Shown: in pieces, positions 26,513-34,825 of the stretch
How the letters are laid out: each line of letters opens with the position of its first letter
Numbering within the stretch: the stretch's first letter is position 1
Source: Anaeromyxobacter dehalogenans 2CP-1
GTDB taxonomy: Bacteria; Myxococcota; Myxococcia; Myxococcales; Anaeromyxobacteraceae
DNA length: 64,000 nucleotides
Assembly: GCF_000022145.1 (NCBI RefSeq)
Contig: NC_011891.1
Coordinates: forward strand, 3,578,501-3,642,500
Direction: 5' to 3'
The notes under the pieces: model-generated
What the model was told of the DNA's origin: nothing
What the model saw: only the letters and a program-made list of their open reading frames with translations
The model's database searches: none
Position numbers and translations under genes: made by a program

Positions 26513-27909
26513 CCGCCCCGGCGTCGCTCGCCGGCCTGCCGGCCACCTGCTTCCAGGGCATCGTGCCCGCCGCCATCGCGACCTGCTCGCGCGCCGGCGA
26601 GCCCAACGTCACCTACCTGTCGCACGTGCACCAGGTGGACGATCGACGCGTGGCGCTGTCCTGCCAGTTCTTCAACAAGACCAAGCGCAACGTGCTCGAG
26701 CACCCGCACGCCACCGTGCTGCTCCTCGACCCGCTCACGCTCGACAGCTGGCGGCTGCGGCTCCGGTACGATCACGCCGAGACCGACGGGCCGCTGTTCG
26801 ACCGGATGGCGCTCCGCATCCAGGCGATCGCCTCGCACACCGGCATGGCCGGGGTGTTCCGGCTCCTCTCCGCCGACGTGTACGAGGTGCTCGGGGTCGA
26901 GCGGCTGGATGGCTTCCTGATGCCGCCCGATCCGATGCTCGACGCGGAGCGCGCCCCGCCGATCGCGTCCGGGCCGCTCACCGAGCTGCGCGGGCTGCAG
27001 GCGGTGTCGGAGCGGATCAACCGCGCCACGGACCTCGAGGCGCTGCTCTCCGGCGCCATGGCCGCGCTCGACGAGCTCCTCGGCTTCCAGCACGCCATGG
27101 TGCTCGTGCCCTGCGAGGCCGGTCACCTCGTCGCGCTCGCCAGCCGCGGCTACGGGCCCGGCGGCATCGGCGCCGAGGTGGCGCTCGGGGCCGGCATCAT
27201 CGGCACCGTGGCCGAGCGCCGGCGCATGATCCGCGTGGCCGGGGTCGGCGGGGAGCTGCGCTACGGGCGCGCCATCCGCGGCCGGGTGGCAGAGGCCGGC
27301 GACGCGGCCGGGCTCGCGCCCGAGATCCCCCTGCCCGGCCTCCCCGACGCGCAGGCGCAGCTCGCGCTGCCGCTGCTCGTGGGCGACCGGCTGGTCGGCG
27401 TGCTCGCGGTGGAGAGCCGGGACCCGCTCCAGTTCGACGAGTGGGACGAGGCGTTCCTCCAGATCGTGGCGAACCAGATCGCCATGGGCATGGACCGGAT
27501 GGCGGCGCTGGAGGAGGACGCCGCGCCCGCCGCCACGCCGGCCCCGCTGCCGCCGCCGGCCCGCGCCACCCAGGCGGCCCGCCGGCGCACGCTCGTCTAC
27601 TACCGGAACGACGACTGCGTGTTCGTGGACGGCGAGTACCTGATCCGGAACGTGCCCGGGAAGATCCTGTGGAAGGTGCTCGGGCTGCACCGCGCCGAGG
27701 GGCGGATCGAGTTCACCAACCGTGAGCTGCGCCTGGACCCCGGCCTCGGGCTCCCGCCTGTGAAGGACAACCTGGAGAGCCGCCTCATCCTGCTGCGGCG
27801 GCGGCTGGCGGAGAAGTGCCCGGACGTCCGGCTGGTCCCGGTGCGCCGCGGGCGCTTCGCGCTGGAGCTCGACTGCGCGCTGGACCTGGTGGAGAAGGAG
27901 TGCGCGTGA
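26509..27909 (+). CDS. PNPOx-GAF-winged-helix fusion protein
   Basis: A 466-residue three-part protein. Residues 1-150 are a PNPOx-type split barrel (IATCSRAGEPNVTYLSHVHQ, ALSCQFFNKTKRNVLEHP). Residues about 160-320 are a GAF domain (LEALLSGAMAALDELLGF, ALPLLVGDRLVGVLAVES, FLQIVANQIAMGMDRM). After a Pro/Ala linker, residues about 365-460 (RRTLVYYRNDDCVFVDGEYL, VPGKILWKVLGLHRAEGRIE, LESRLILLRRRL) look like a C-terminal winged helix of the OmpR/SARP kind. A flavin- or small-molecule-sensing regulator is plausible. Start GTG overlaps the previous stop. Confidence 0.75.
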   Translation: MTAPASLAGLPATCFQGIVPAAIATCSRAGEPNVTYLSHVHQVDDRRVALSCQFFNKTKRNVLEHPHATVLLLDPLTLDSWRLRLRYDHAETDGPLFDRMALRIQAIASHTGMAGVFRLLSADVYEVLGVERLDGFLMPPDPMLDAERAPPIASGPLTELRGLQAVSERINRATDLEALLSGAMAALDELLGFQHAMVLVPCEAGHLVALASRGYGPGGIGAEVALGAGIIGTVAERRRMIRVAGVGGELRYGRAIRGRVAEAGDAAGLAPEIPLPGLPDAQAQLALPLLVGDRLVGVLAVESRDPLQFDEWDEAFLQIVANQIAMGMDRMAALEEDAAPAATPAPLPPPARATQAARRRTLVYYRNDDCVFVDGEYLIRNVPGKILWKVLGLHRAEGRIEFTNRELRLDPGLGLPPVKDNLESRLILLRRRLAEKCPDVRLVPVRRGRFALELDCALDLVEKECA

Positions 27910-27935
27910 GGCGTCCCGTCGCGCCGCCCGTGCGG

Positions 27936-27941
27936 TATCCT
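27936..27941 (+). promoter_or_regulatory. -10-like TATCCT box before ybaK
   Basis: TATCCT with an 8-base gap to the ATG at 27950. Confidence 0.4.
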
Positions 27942-27949
27942 CCGCGCGC

Positions 27950-28432
27950 ATGAGCAAGCTCCCCTCGACGCCCGCCACGCGCCTCCTCCGCGAGCAGGGC
28001 GTGGCCTACACCGAGCACCCGTACCGCTACGAGGAGCACGGCGGGACGCGCGTCTCCGCCCGCGAGCTCGGCGTCGAGGAGCACGCCACCATCAAGACGC
28101 TCGTGATGGAGGACGAGGACCGCGAGCCGCTGGTGGTCCTGATGCACGGCGACCGGGAGGTCTCCACCAAGGCGCTCGCGCGCACCATCGGCAAGAAGAC
28201 CGTGCAGCCCTGCAAGCCGGAGGTCGCGAACCGGCACTCCGGCTACCAGGTCGGCGGGACCAGCCCGTTCGGCACCCGCAAGAAGATGCCGGTGTACCTG
28301 GAGCGGTCGATCCTCGAGCTCGAGAAGGTCTACATCAACGGCGGCTCGCGGGGCTTCCTGGTCGGGCTCGCGCCGTCCGAGCTCGTGCGGGTGCTCGCGC
28401 CGGTGCTGGTGGACGTGGGGATCGAGAAGTAG
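27950..28432 (+). CDS. ybaK: Cys-tRNA(Pro) deacylase YbaK/EbsC
   Basis: A 160-residue trans-editing enzyme that hydrolyses Cys-tRNA(Pro) mischarged by prolyl-tRNA synthetase. It has the INS-superfamily signature: catalytic Lys49 in HATIKTLVME, ALARTIGKKTVQPC, the GGTSPFGTRKKMPVY loop and YINGGSRGFLVGLAPSEL. Length matches E. coli YbaK (159). No ribosome-binding site; TATCCT lies 8 bases upstream of the ATG. It converges with the minus-strand glycosyltransferase 8 bases beyond its stop. Confidence 0.93.
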   Translation: MSKLPSTPATRLLREQGVAYTEHPYRYEEHGGTRVSARELGVEEHATIKTLVMEDEDREPLVVLMHGDREVSTKALARTIGKKTVQPCKPEVANRHSGYQVGGTSPFGTRKKMPVYLERSILELEKVYINGGSRGFLVGLAPSELVRVLAPVLVDVGIEK

Positions 28433-28440
28433 GGCCGAGG

Positions 28441-29226
28441 TCATCGCCGGCGCAGCGCCGCGGCGACGTCCAGCGCCTGGTACACGGCGACCTGCGCCGC
28501 GTAGCGCGCCAGGTGTCCAGGGAGCGCCAGGCGCTCCACCCCGCGTGCGCGGCGGCAGGCGATGCGGAACGCCTCCCACGCGCCGGTGCGGTACCGGGCG
28601 CCGGTCTTGGAGGAGGCGTGCCAGCGGAACGCCGCCAGTGGACGCGGCACGAACACCGGCCGCGCCACCCGCGCGAAGCGCAGCCACAGATCGTAGTCCA
28701 TGGCGAAGTGCAGCGCCTCGTCGAGCGGGCCCACCTCGGCCACGAGATCGCGCCGGAAGAACGTCGCGGGCTGCGAGATGAAGTTGCGCCCGAGCAGGCG
28801 CGCCAGCCCGTAGCGGCGCGCCTGCGCGTTCTTGTAGGCGGTGACGCCGCGGCGGATCTCCCGGTCGTGCTCGTCCACGATCCGGCACTCGCCGAAGCAC
28901 CAGCGCGCGCCTCCCCGGAGCGCCTCGACGGCGGCCTGGACGGCCCCCGGCTCGTAGGTGTCGTCGGAGTTGAGCCAGGTCACGACCTCGCCCGAGGTCA
29001 TCCGCAGGCCCTTGTTGATCGCGTCGCACTGCCCGCCGTCCGGCTCGGAGATCCAGCGGAGCCGCCCCTCGTACCGTCGCAACACCGAGAGCGTCGCGTC
29101 GGTGGAGCCTCCGTCCACGACCAGGTATTCGAGGTCGAAGTCGCCGCGCTGGGACAGCACGCTCTCGACGGTGCGCTCGATGAAGCCGCCCTGGTTGAAC
29201 GACGGGGTAATGATGGAGACTCGCAA
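28441..29226 (-). CDS. family 2 glycosyltransferase
   Basis: A 261-residue GT-A-fold glycosyltransferase. RVSIITPSFNQGGFIERTVE binds the nucleotide sugar, VVDGGSTDATL and WLNSDDTY supply the acidic residues including the DxD-like metal site, and ISQPATFFRRDL is a typical acceptor-side segment. The donor and acceptor are unknown. The start is a TTG at 29226 preceded by GGAGGGCGG. It is divergent from the plus-strand polysaccharide operon with a 76-base spacer, and its closest relative in the window is the GT2 at 30439. Confidence 0.87.
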   Translation of the reverse strand: MRVSIITPSFNQGGFIERTVESVLSQRGDFDLEYLVVDGGSTDATLSVLRRYEGRLRWISEPDGGQCDAINKGLRMTSGEVVTWLNSDDTYEPGAVQAAVEALRGGARWCFGECRIVDEHDREIRRGVTAYKNAQARRYGLARLLGRNFISQPATFFRRDLVAEVGPLDEALHFAMDYDLWLRFARVARPVFVPRPLAAFRWHASSKTGARYRTGAWEAFRIACRRARGVERLALPGHLARYAAQVAVYQALDVAAALRRR

Positions 29227-29282
29227 CCGCCCTCCGAGGCAGCGTTCGGTCCGGACCTGCGCGCTTTTCCCGGTCCCGCGCG

Positions 29283-29288
29283 TATGCT
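29283..29288 (+). promoter_or_regulatory. -10-like TATGCT box of polysaccharide operon
   Basis: TATGCT lies 14 bases upstream of the proposed TTG start at 29303, in the 76-base spacer between divergent glycosyltransferase genes. Confidence 0.35.
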
Positions 29289-29302
29289 ACGTCATTCCTG
29301 CC

Positions 29303-30040
29303 TTGACGCACGCACTCGTCGCCGAGACGCCGCACGCCCACCCGGCCCGTCTGCTGGTGGTGATGCCCGCTTTCAACGAGGCTCGGGGTATCCGGCGGGT
29401 GGTCGAGGCGGTGCGCGACCAGGTGGCGGGCGACGTCCTCGTCGTCGACGACGGCTCCACCGACGAGACCGCCGCCGAGGCGCGCGCCGGAGGCGCCCGC
29501 GTGGCGGTCCACCCCGTGAACCTCGGCTACGGCGCGGCCCTCCAGACCGGCTACCGGTACGCGTTGCGCCACGGGTACGACGCCGTCCTCCAGCTCGACG
29601 CCGACGGCCAGCACGACCCCGCGTCCATCCCGCGGCTGCTCACGGCGCTCCAGGGGGCCGACGTCGTCGTCGGCTCGCGCTTCCTCGACTCGGGGTCGTA
29701 CCGGCCGCCGCTGGCGCGGCGGATAGGGATGTGGCTGTTCGGGCGGGTGGCGAGCGCGCTGTCCGGCCAGCGGATCACCGACCCCACCAGCGGGTTCCAG
29801 GCCATCTCACGCGAGGCGCTGCGCTTCTACGCGCACGAGCGATACCCGGTGGACTACCCCGACGCCGACGTCCTCGCGATGGTCGCGCGCGCGGGGCTGC
29901 GCCTGGCCGAGGTGCCGGTCCGGATGCTCCCCCCGCCCGACGGCAAGAGCATGCACGGCGGCATCGTCAAGCCGTTCTACTACGTGTTCCGGATGTCGCT
30001 GGCGCTGTTCCTGGTTCCGCTCCGGAGGGAGACGCGATGA
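29303..30040 (+). CDS. DPM1-like family 2 glycosyltransferase
   Basis: A 245-residue polyprenyl-phosphate sugar transferase-like GT2. LLVVMPAFNEARGIRRVVEA, VLVVDDGSTDET, VNLGYGAALQTGYRYAL, LQLDADGQHDP and DPTSGFQAISREALRF are classic for the dolichyl-phosphate mannose synthase/ArnC-like branch. There are no C-terminal membrane spans. These enzymes charge a lipid carrier with one sugar for use on the far side of the membrane. The start is uncertain: the TTG at 29303 gives a plausible N-terminus; the first ATG falls within the catalytic motif. Its stop overlaps the next ATG (ATGA). Confidence 0.85.
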   Translation: MTHALVAETPHAHPARLLVVMPAFNEARGIRRVVEAVRDQVAGDVLVVDDGSTDETAAEARAGGARVAVHPVNLGYGAALQTGYRYALRHGYDAVLQLDADGQHDPASIPRLLTALQGADVVVGSRFLDSGSYRPPLARRIGMWLFGRVASALSGQRITDPTSGFQAISREALRFYAHERYPVDYPDADVLAMVARAGLRLAEVPVRMLPPPDGKSMHGGIVKPFYYVFRMSLALFLVPLRRETR

Positions 30041-30420
30041 CGCCCACCCAGCGCGTATTCGCGATCACGGCCAGCCTGATCACGTTCGGCGTGATCCTGG
30101 AGCTGGTCCGGCGCCGCAAGCTGAAGGAGGAGTACTCGTTCCTCTGGATCGTCACCGGCATCGCCATGCTGGTGCTGGCCTCGTGGTATGGGCTGGTCGA
30201 GCGGGTGACCGCCCTCATCGGCGCGGTGACCGTCACCACGACGCTCTTCCTGTTCGGGTTGCTGTTCCTGGTCCTCATCAGCGTGCACTTCTCGACCGTG
30301 CTCTCCCGACTCACGCAGCAGGTTCGTCAGCTCACCCAGGAGCTGGCCATCCTGTCCGCGGAGCGAGACGAGGCGGCCCGGAAGCCGTCGGCCCAGGATG
30401 CGCCGCCGCATCGCGGCTGA
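30037..30420 (+). CDS. DUF2304 membrane protein
   Basis: A 127-residue protein with three membrane segments (QRVFAITASLITFGVILELV, YSFLWIVTGIAMLVLASWYG, VTVTTTLFLFGLLFLVLIS) and a C-terminal coiled-coil (LSRLTQQVRQLTQELAILSA). It is a DUF2304 protein. The family is commonly encoded next to DPM1-like glycosyltransferases, exactly as here with a 4-base overlap, suggesting that it anchors or supports the partner at the membrane. Confidence 0.83.
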   Translation: MTPTQRVFAITASLITFGVILELVRRRKLKEEYSFLWIVTGIAMLVLASWYGLVERVTALIGAVTVTTTLFLFGLLFLVLISVHFSTVLSRLTQQVRQLTQELAILSAERDEAARKPSAQDAPPHRG

Positions 30421-30438
30421 TCGCCGGCCCGCGAAGCG

Positions 30439-31371
30439 ATGCCATTCCGCGCCTGCCCTAGCGTCGAGGAGCTGCCGTCACCGCCGCGCGACGCGCGCGG
30501 GTGGCCCTGGACCACCGGCCCCGCGGCGCCGCCCGCGGCGGGGCCGTTGCCCACCGTCACGCTGGTCACCCCGTCGTTCAACCAGGCGAGGTTTCTCGAG
30601 GCGACGATCCGCTCGGTGCTCCTCCAGGGCTACCCTTCGCTCGAGTACGTGATCATGGACGGCGGATCGACGGACGGCTCCGTCGAGATCATCCGCAAGT
30701 ACGAGCCGTGGTTGGCAGCGTGGGTCTCGCGGAGGGACCGCGGCCAGAGCGACGCGCTGAACCAGGGGCTCGCGCGCGCCGAGGGTGAGGTTGTGAACTG
30801 GCTGTGCAGCGACGACCGGCTCGTCCCCGGCGCGCTCCACGCGCTCGCGCGGTTCCGGGCCGCGAACCCCGACGCGATCGCCTGGGCCGGCGCCTGTCGA
30901 ACCGTCACGATCGAGGGGCGGTCGTACTACACCAACGCGCCCAGGGGTGCGACGCGCGAGGAGCTCGCCGACTGGGGCCGCTCCGGCAGGATCTCCCAGC
31001 CTGCCTGCTTCTTCCGGCGGGACGCATGGGAGCGGCTGCGCGGCGTGGAGGAGTCCTACCACTATGCGATGGACTTCGACCTCTGGCTCCGGATGTCGGC
31101 GCTCGGCCGCTTCGCCCTCACCGAGGAGGTCTGGGCCGAGGAGACGATGCACGACGCCACCAAGAGCTTCGGCCAGCGCGGCCGCTCGCTGGCGGAGGTG
31201 CACCTCATCCAGATTCGCCACGGCTTCGAACGCGTCGCGCTCGAGCGGATGGGAGAGGCCCTCCAGCAGCGCGAGGACATGCTCGCCCGGCATCCGGCCA
31301 TCCGCCTGAAGACGCAGCTCAACCTGTGGGTGCGGCCATTCCTGGACGCGCTCCGCAAGCCGTCGAGATGA
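30439..31371 (+). CDS. family 2 glycosyltransferase
   Basis: A 310-residue GT2 with a ~35-residue Pro-rich N-terminal extension before [66 protein letters not shown] and [13 protein letters not shown] complete the GT-A pattern. It is a close relative of the divergent GT2 at 28441. Likely adds one sugar of a cell-surface polysaccharide. Its stop overlaps the start of the next gene by ATGA. Confidence 0.87.
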   Translation: MPFRACPSVEELPSPPRDARGWPWTTGPAAPPAAGPLPTVTLVTPSFNQARFLEATIRSVLLQGYPSLEYVIMDGGSTDGSVEIIRKYEPWLAAWVSRRDRGQSDALNQGLARAEGEVVNWLCSDDRLVPGALHALARFRAANPDAIAWAGACRTVTIEGRSYYTNAPRGATREELADWGRSGRISQPACFFRRDAWERLRGVEESYHYAMDFDLWLRMSALGRFALTEEVWAEETMHDATKSFGQRGRSLAEVHLIQIRHGFERVALERMGEALQQREDMLARHPAIRLKTQLNLWVRPFLDALRKPSR

Positions 31372-32285
31372 GCGCCCCGTCCTTCTCGGTGATCCTCGCC
31401 ACCGTGCACCGCCCGGAGCTCGCGACGGCTGCGGCCCGCTCGGTGCTGGGCGGAACCTGGAGCGACCTCGAGCTGCTGGTGGTCGATCAGAGCCGGGACG
31501 GCCGCACCCGCGAGGCCATGTCGGCGCTCCGTGACCCGCGCCTCGTGTACCTCCACTCCGACGTGATGGGGCTGAGCCACGCCCGCAACCTCGGCGCCGC
31601 GCACGCGCGCGGCGCACTGCTCGCGTTCCTGGACGATGACGCGGTGGCGGAGCCCGGCTGGCTGCAGGGGTACTCGTCCGCGTTCGAGACCGAGCCTCGC
31701 CCGGGCATCGTCGGCGGCCGCCTCCGTCCGCTCTGGGACGCGCCGCGGCCCGCCTGGTTTCCGTCCGCTCACGCCTTCCTGCTCGGGCTCTACGACATCG
31801 GCGAACGGCGCCGGGACTTCCCCTCTCGCGATCTCCCCATCGGCGCGAACTTCGCGATCCCGGCGGATGTGCTGCGGCGGCTCGGCGGCTTCGACGAGGC
31901 GCTGGGCTTCGACGCGAGCCGCGCGGGGTCGCTCGTCGCCGGGGAGGACACCGCGCTCGGCCTCCGCGTCCGCGCCGCCGGGCTTCGCGTGGTGTACGAG
32001 CCGCGCGCGGCAGCGCTGCACCACGTCGCGCCCGGGAAGCTCACGCCGAGCTACTTCCTGTCCCGGCTCTACTGGGCAGGGCGGAGCCACATCCGAACGT
32101 ACCGGGTCGTCGGTGCGGTGCCGGCGCCCGCCGGCGACGCCGCCGCTGCGCCGAACCGGGCGCTGCCACCGGGGGGCGCGGCCCAGCGCCTCGCTCAGCT
32201 CGCCGGACGGGCTGCCGTGCTCGCGGGCGCGACGGTGGAGCTGCTCGCGCCGGGCGGGCGCCGGGCCGGGGACGCCGCGCGGTGA
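31368..32285 (+). CDS. family 2 glycosyltransferase
   Basis: A 305-residue GT2. [49 protein letters not shown] (metal-binding acidic run), [20 protein letters not shown] and [14 protein letters not shown] (catalytic ED motif) are clear. The C-terminus may be membrane-associated. Start and stop both overlap neighbouring genes by four bases, so it is an internal gene of the polysaccharide operon. Confidence 0.87.
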   Translation: MSAPSFSVILATVHRPELATAAARSVLGGTWSDLELLVVDQSRDGRTREAMSALRDPRLVYLHSDVMGLSHARNLGAAHARGALLAFLDDDAVAEPGWLQGYSSAFETEPRPGIVGGRLRPLWDAPRPAWFPSAHAFLLGLYDIGERRRDFPSRDLPIGANFAIPADVLRRLGGFDEALGFDASRAGSLVAGEDTALGLRVRAAGLRVVYEPRAAALHHVAPGKLTPSYFLSRLYWAGRSHIRTYRVVGAVPAPAGDAAAAPNRALPPGGAAQRLAQLAGRAAVLAGATVELLAPGGRRAGDAAR

Positions 32286-33469
32286 GGGTGCTGCACGTCA
32301 GCGGCTGCTACGCGCCCGCGACCGAGTGGGGCGGCGTCGTCACCGCCGTCCGCGGCATGCTCCATGCGCTGTCCTCGGCCGGCGTGGAGGTGGAACTGCT
32401 CACCACCACCCAGCGCTCCCGGGCGGAGCTCCCGGCCATCCCGAGCGGAAGGCGCGACGTGGACGGGGTACCCGTCTCCTACTTCCGATCGGTGCACCGG
32501 CTGGGCCGCGCGTTCTGGGCGCCCGGCCTCGGGCGCGCGCTCCGGGCGCGCGCCCCCAGCTTCGACCTCGTCCACCTGCACATGCTCTGGACCGCTGCCG
32601 GCATCGTCGCGGCGCGACACTGCCGCGCGCGTGGCATCCCATACGTGGTCACGCTGCACGGCGCCCTGAACCCGTGGGCGCTGCGGCAACGCGCCTTCGA
32701 GAAGCGGGTGTTCCTCGCCGCCGCCGAGCGGCGCAACCTGCGGGGCGCCGCGCGCCTGCACTTCACCACCGAAGCGGAGCGCGACGAGGCGCCGCCCTGG
32801 GTGCGGACCCTGCCGGCCGTGGTGGTGCCGGACGTGGTCGACGCGGAGCGATTCGTCGGGCTGGGGAACGCGGACGAGCGGGCGCACAGCTTCGAGGTGC
32901 TGCTCCTCTCGCGCATCCACGCCGTGAAGGGCTTCGATTTGCTCGTGCCGGCGATGCGCCGGGTTCGGGCGCTCGAGCCCCGTGCCCGCCTGGTGGTCGC
33001 CGGTCCGGACGAGGGGGGGCACCGCGCCGTCGTCGAGCGACAGGTCGCGGCGGCGGGCCTGCGGGAGGCGGTCACCTTCACCGGCCTGCTGGACGAGACG
33101 GGCCGCGCGCGGGCCCTCGCGCGCGCCGCCCTCCTGGTCGCGCCTTCCCACCAGGAGAACTTCGGGATGTCGGTGGCCGAAGCCATGTCGGCCGGGCTGC
33201 CCGTGATCGTCTCCGACCGCGTGAACCTCGCTGGCGACGTGCAACGCGCCGGCGCGGGCGAGGTCGTCCCGCTCGACGAGGGTGCGCTCGCCGACGCCAT
33301 CCTCCGCGTGCTCCGCGACCCTGCGCGGCGCAGCGACATGGGCGCCGCCGGGCGCCGGCTCGTGACCGAGCGCTTCTCCTCCCGGGCAGTCGGCGGTGCG
33401 CTGCGCGCCGCGTACGCGTCGGTGCTGTCGGACCGATCGCGGCGGTCCGGGCCTCGGGGGGAAGCGTGA
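32282..33469 (+). CDS. family 4 glycosyltransferase
   Basis: A 395-residue GT-B-fold retaining glycosyltransferase. The N-terminal domain has VSGCYAPATEWGGVVTAVRG and LVHLHMLWTAAGIVAARHCR; the donor domain has LLLSRIHAVKGFDLLVPAMR, LVVAGPDEGG, FTGLLDE and APSHQENFGMSVAEAMSAG, the ExxxxxxxE motif of GT4. Starts at a GTG overlapping the previous TGA. Sugar specificity is unknown. Confidence 0.88.
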   Translation: MRVLHVSGCYAPATEWGGVVTAVRGMLHALSSAGVEVELLTTTQRSRAELPAIPSGRRDVDGVPVSYFRSVHRLGRAFWAPGLGRALRARAPSFDLVHLHMLWTAAGIVAARHCRARGIPYVVTLHGALNPWALRQRAFEKRVFLAAAERRNLRGAARLHFTTEAERDEAPPWVRTLPAVVVPDVVDAERFVGLGNADERAHSFEVLLLSRIHAVKGFDLLVPAMRRVRALEPRARLVVAGPDEGGHRAVVERQVAAAGLREAVTFTGLLDETGRARALARAALLVAPSHQENFGMSVAEAMSAGLPVIVSDRVNLAGDVQRAGAGEVVPLDEGALADAILRVLRDPARRSDMGAAGRRLVTERFSSRAVGGALRAAYASVLSDRSRRSGPRGEA

Positions 33470-34329
33470 AGCCCGTCCGCGTCGACTTCGTGGACTTCTG
33501 GCCCGGCTTCGATCGGCGCCGCAACGTGCTGCTCGACGTGCTGCGCGCCCGGTTCCGGGTGGAGGTCGTGGACGATCCCGACTTCCTGTTCTTCGCGAAC
33601 TTCGGCCGGCGCCACCGGCGCTACCGGTGCACGCGCGTCTTCTTCACCGGCGAGAACGTTCGCCCCGACTTCCGCCGCTGCGACTTCGCCCTCACGTTCG
33701 ACCATCTCCCGGAAGAGCCACGCCACCTCCGCTGGCCCCTGTACAATCTTTACCTCGACGACCCCCGCTTCCTCCTCGAGCGGCGGCGGGACGTCGACGC
33801 GCTCGTGGCGGAGAAGACCCGGTTCTGCAATCTGGTGTGCTCCAATCCCGCCGCCACCGAGCGGCTGCGCTTCTTCGAGAAGCTGTCCCGGTACAAGCCG
33901 GTGGACTCCGGCGGGAGGGTTCTGAACAACGTGGGGGGGCCGGTCCCGGACAAGCTCGCGTTCATCCGCCAGCACCGGTTCACGATCGCCTTCGAGAACG
34001 CCTCGTACCCCGGCTACACGACCGAGAAGATCGTCGAGCCCATGCGCGTGGGGTCGATCCCGATCTACTGGGGGAATCCGCTCGTTCACCTCGACTTCGA
34101 CCTGCGCAGCATCGTGAGCTGGCACGAACACGGAAACGACGAGGCGACCATCGAGCGCGTCATCCAGATCGACCGCGACGAGGAGCTGTACCGCCACATG
34201 CTCCTCCAGCCCTTCCTGCCCGACGGCCGGCCGACGCCATACTCGGATCCCGGCGTGCTCCTCAACTGGCTCGAGCGCGTCTTCTCGACGCCGCGGCGCG
34301 ATGCGAGGCCGCCGCGCCGGTGGTGGTGA
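33466..34329 (+). CDS. family 10 glycosyltransferase (alpha-1,3-fucosyltransferase-like)
   Basis: A 287-residue GT10 enzyme. The diagnostic donor-binding block is FTIAFENASYPGYTTEKIVE followed by PMRVGSIPIYWG, matching bacterial GDP-fucose alpha-1,3/1,4-fucosyltransferases such as those of Helicobacter. The N-terminal half carries FFTGENVRPDF and ALTFDHLP. No GDP-fucose synthesis genes are in the window, so the donor would come from elsewhere or differ. Starts at a GTG overlapping the preceding TGA. Confidence 0.87.
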   Translation: MKPVRVDFVDFWPGFDRRRNVLLDVLRARFRVEVVDDPDFLFFANFGRRHRRYRCTRVFFTGENVRPDFRRCDFALTFDHLPEEPRHLRWPLYNLYLDDPRFLLERRRDVDALVAEKTRFCNLVCSNPAATERLRFFEKLSRYKPVDSGGRVLNNVGGPVPDKLAFIRQHRFTIAFENASYPGYTTEKIVEPMRVGSIPIYWGNPLVHLDFDLRSIVSWHEHGNDEATIERVIQIDRDEELYRHMLLQPFLPDGRPTPYSDPGVLLNWLERVFSTPRRDARPPRRWW

Positions 34330-34339
34330 TCGGAGGAGC

Positions 34340-34730
34340 ATGCTGCGCATCTGCATCGACGCCCGGCTGCGGGCAGGTGAGCAGGGCGGCGTGCAGCAGG
34401 CGCTCATCGGCCTCGCTTCCGGCCTCGCGGCGCTCCGGGACGGGGACGAGGAGTATCTCTTCCTCGTCAACGACGACTCGGCCGATTGGCTGGCGCCGCA
34501 CGTCGCTGGTGCCTGCTGCCGCATGCGTGCATTGCCGCGCCCGCCCAGGAGCGTCGCCGGAAGCGCGCTGCTCTCCCCGGCAGCCTACGACCGGCTCGCT
34601 CGCGCCGTGGTGCGGTGGATGCCGGTCCGCGTCCCGCCGTCCGACGGTTTGGTCGAGTCGCTCCGCGCGGACGTGGTGCACTTCGCGCTGCAGCACGGGT
34701 TCCGCACCTCCGTGCCCTCGATCTACGTGC
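34340..34730 (+). pseudogene. glycosyltransferase truncated at island boundary
   Basis: An ATG at 34340 with a GGAGGAGC ribosome-binding site opens a GT4-like N-terminal domain: RICIDARLRAGEQGGVQQA, DEEYLFLVNDDSADWL, then LRADVVHFALQHGFRTSVPS. In relatives the next segment is IYVPHDLQH and a second Rossmann domain. Here sequence after SIYVP becomes meaningless, right where a perfect hairpin (34731-34751) begins, and the opposing lipoprotein gene ends at 34826. About two-thirds of the gene is missing. The frame has no stop until 39106 because it continues antisense through the repeat gene, so any product would be non-native. Confidence 0.7.
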
Positions 34731-34751
34731 CGGGGCCGGCCCACGGCCCCG
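34731..34751 (-). terminator. hairpin at the end of the repeat-lipoprotein gene and at the glycosyltransferase break
   Basis: CGGGGCCG (34731-34738) and CGGCCCCG (34744-34751) form a perfect 8-bp stem with a 5-base loop, 75 bases beyond the minus-strand stop at 34826. No T-run follows. It also marks the point where the plus-strand glycosyltransferase loses homology. Confidence 0.45.
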
Positions 34752-34825
34752 CATGTGCCGTCCATCGGTGGCGTCGCGTCCGCTCCGGTCCCGCCGGCAC
34801 GGGCGGCGACCGCTCGATCGCGATC

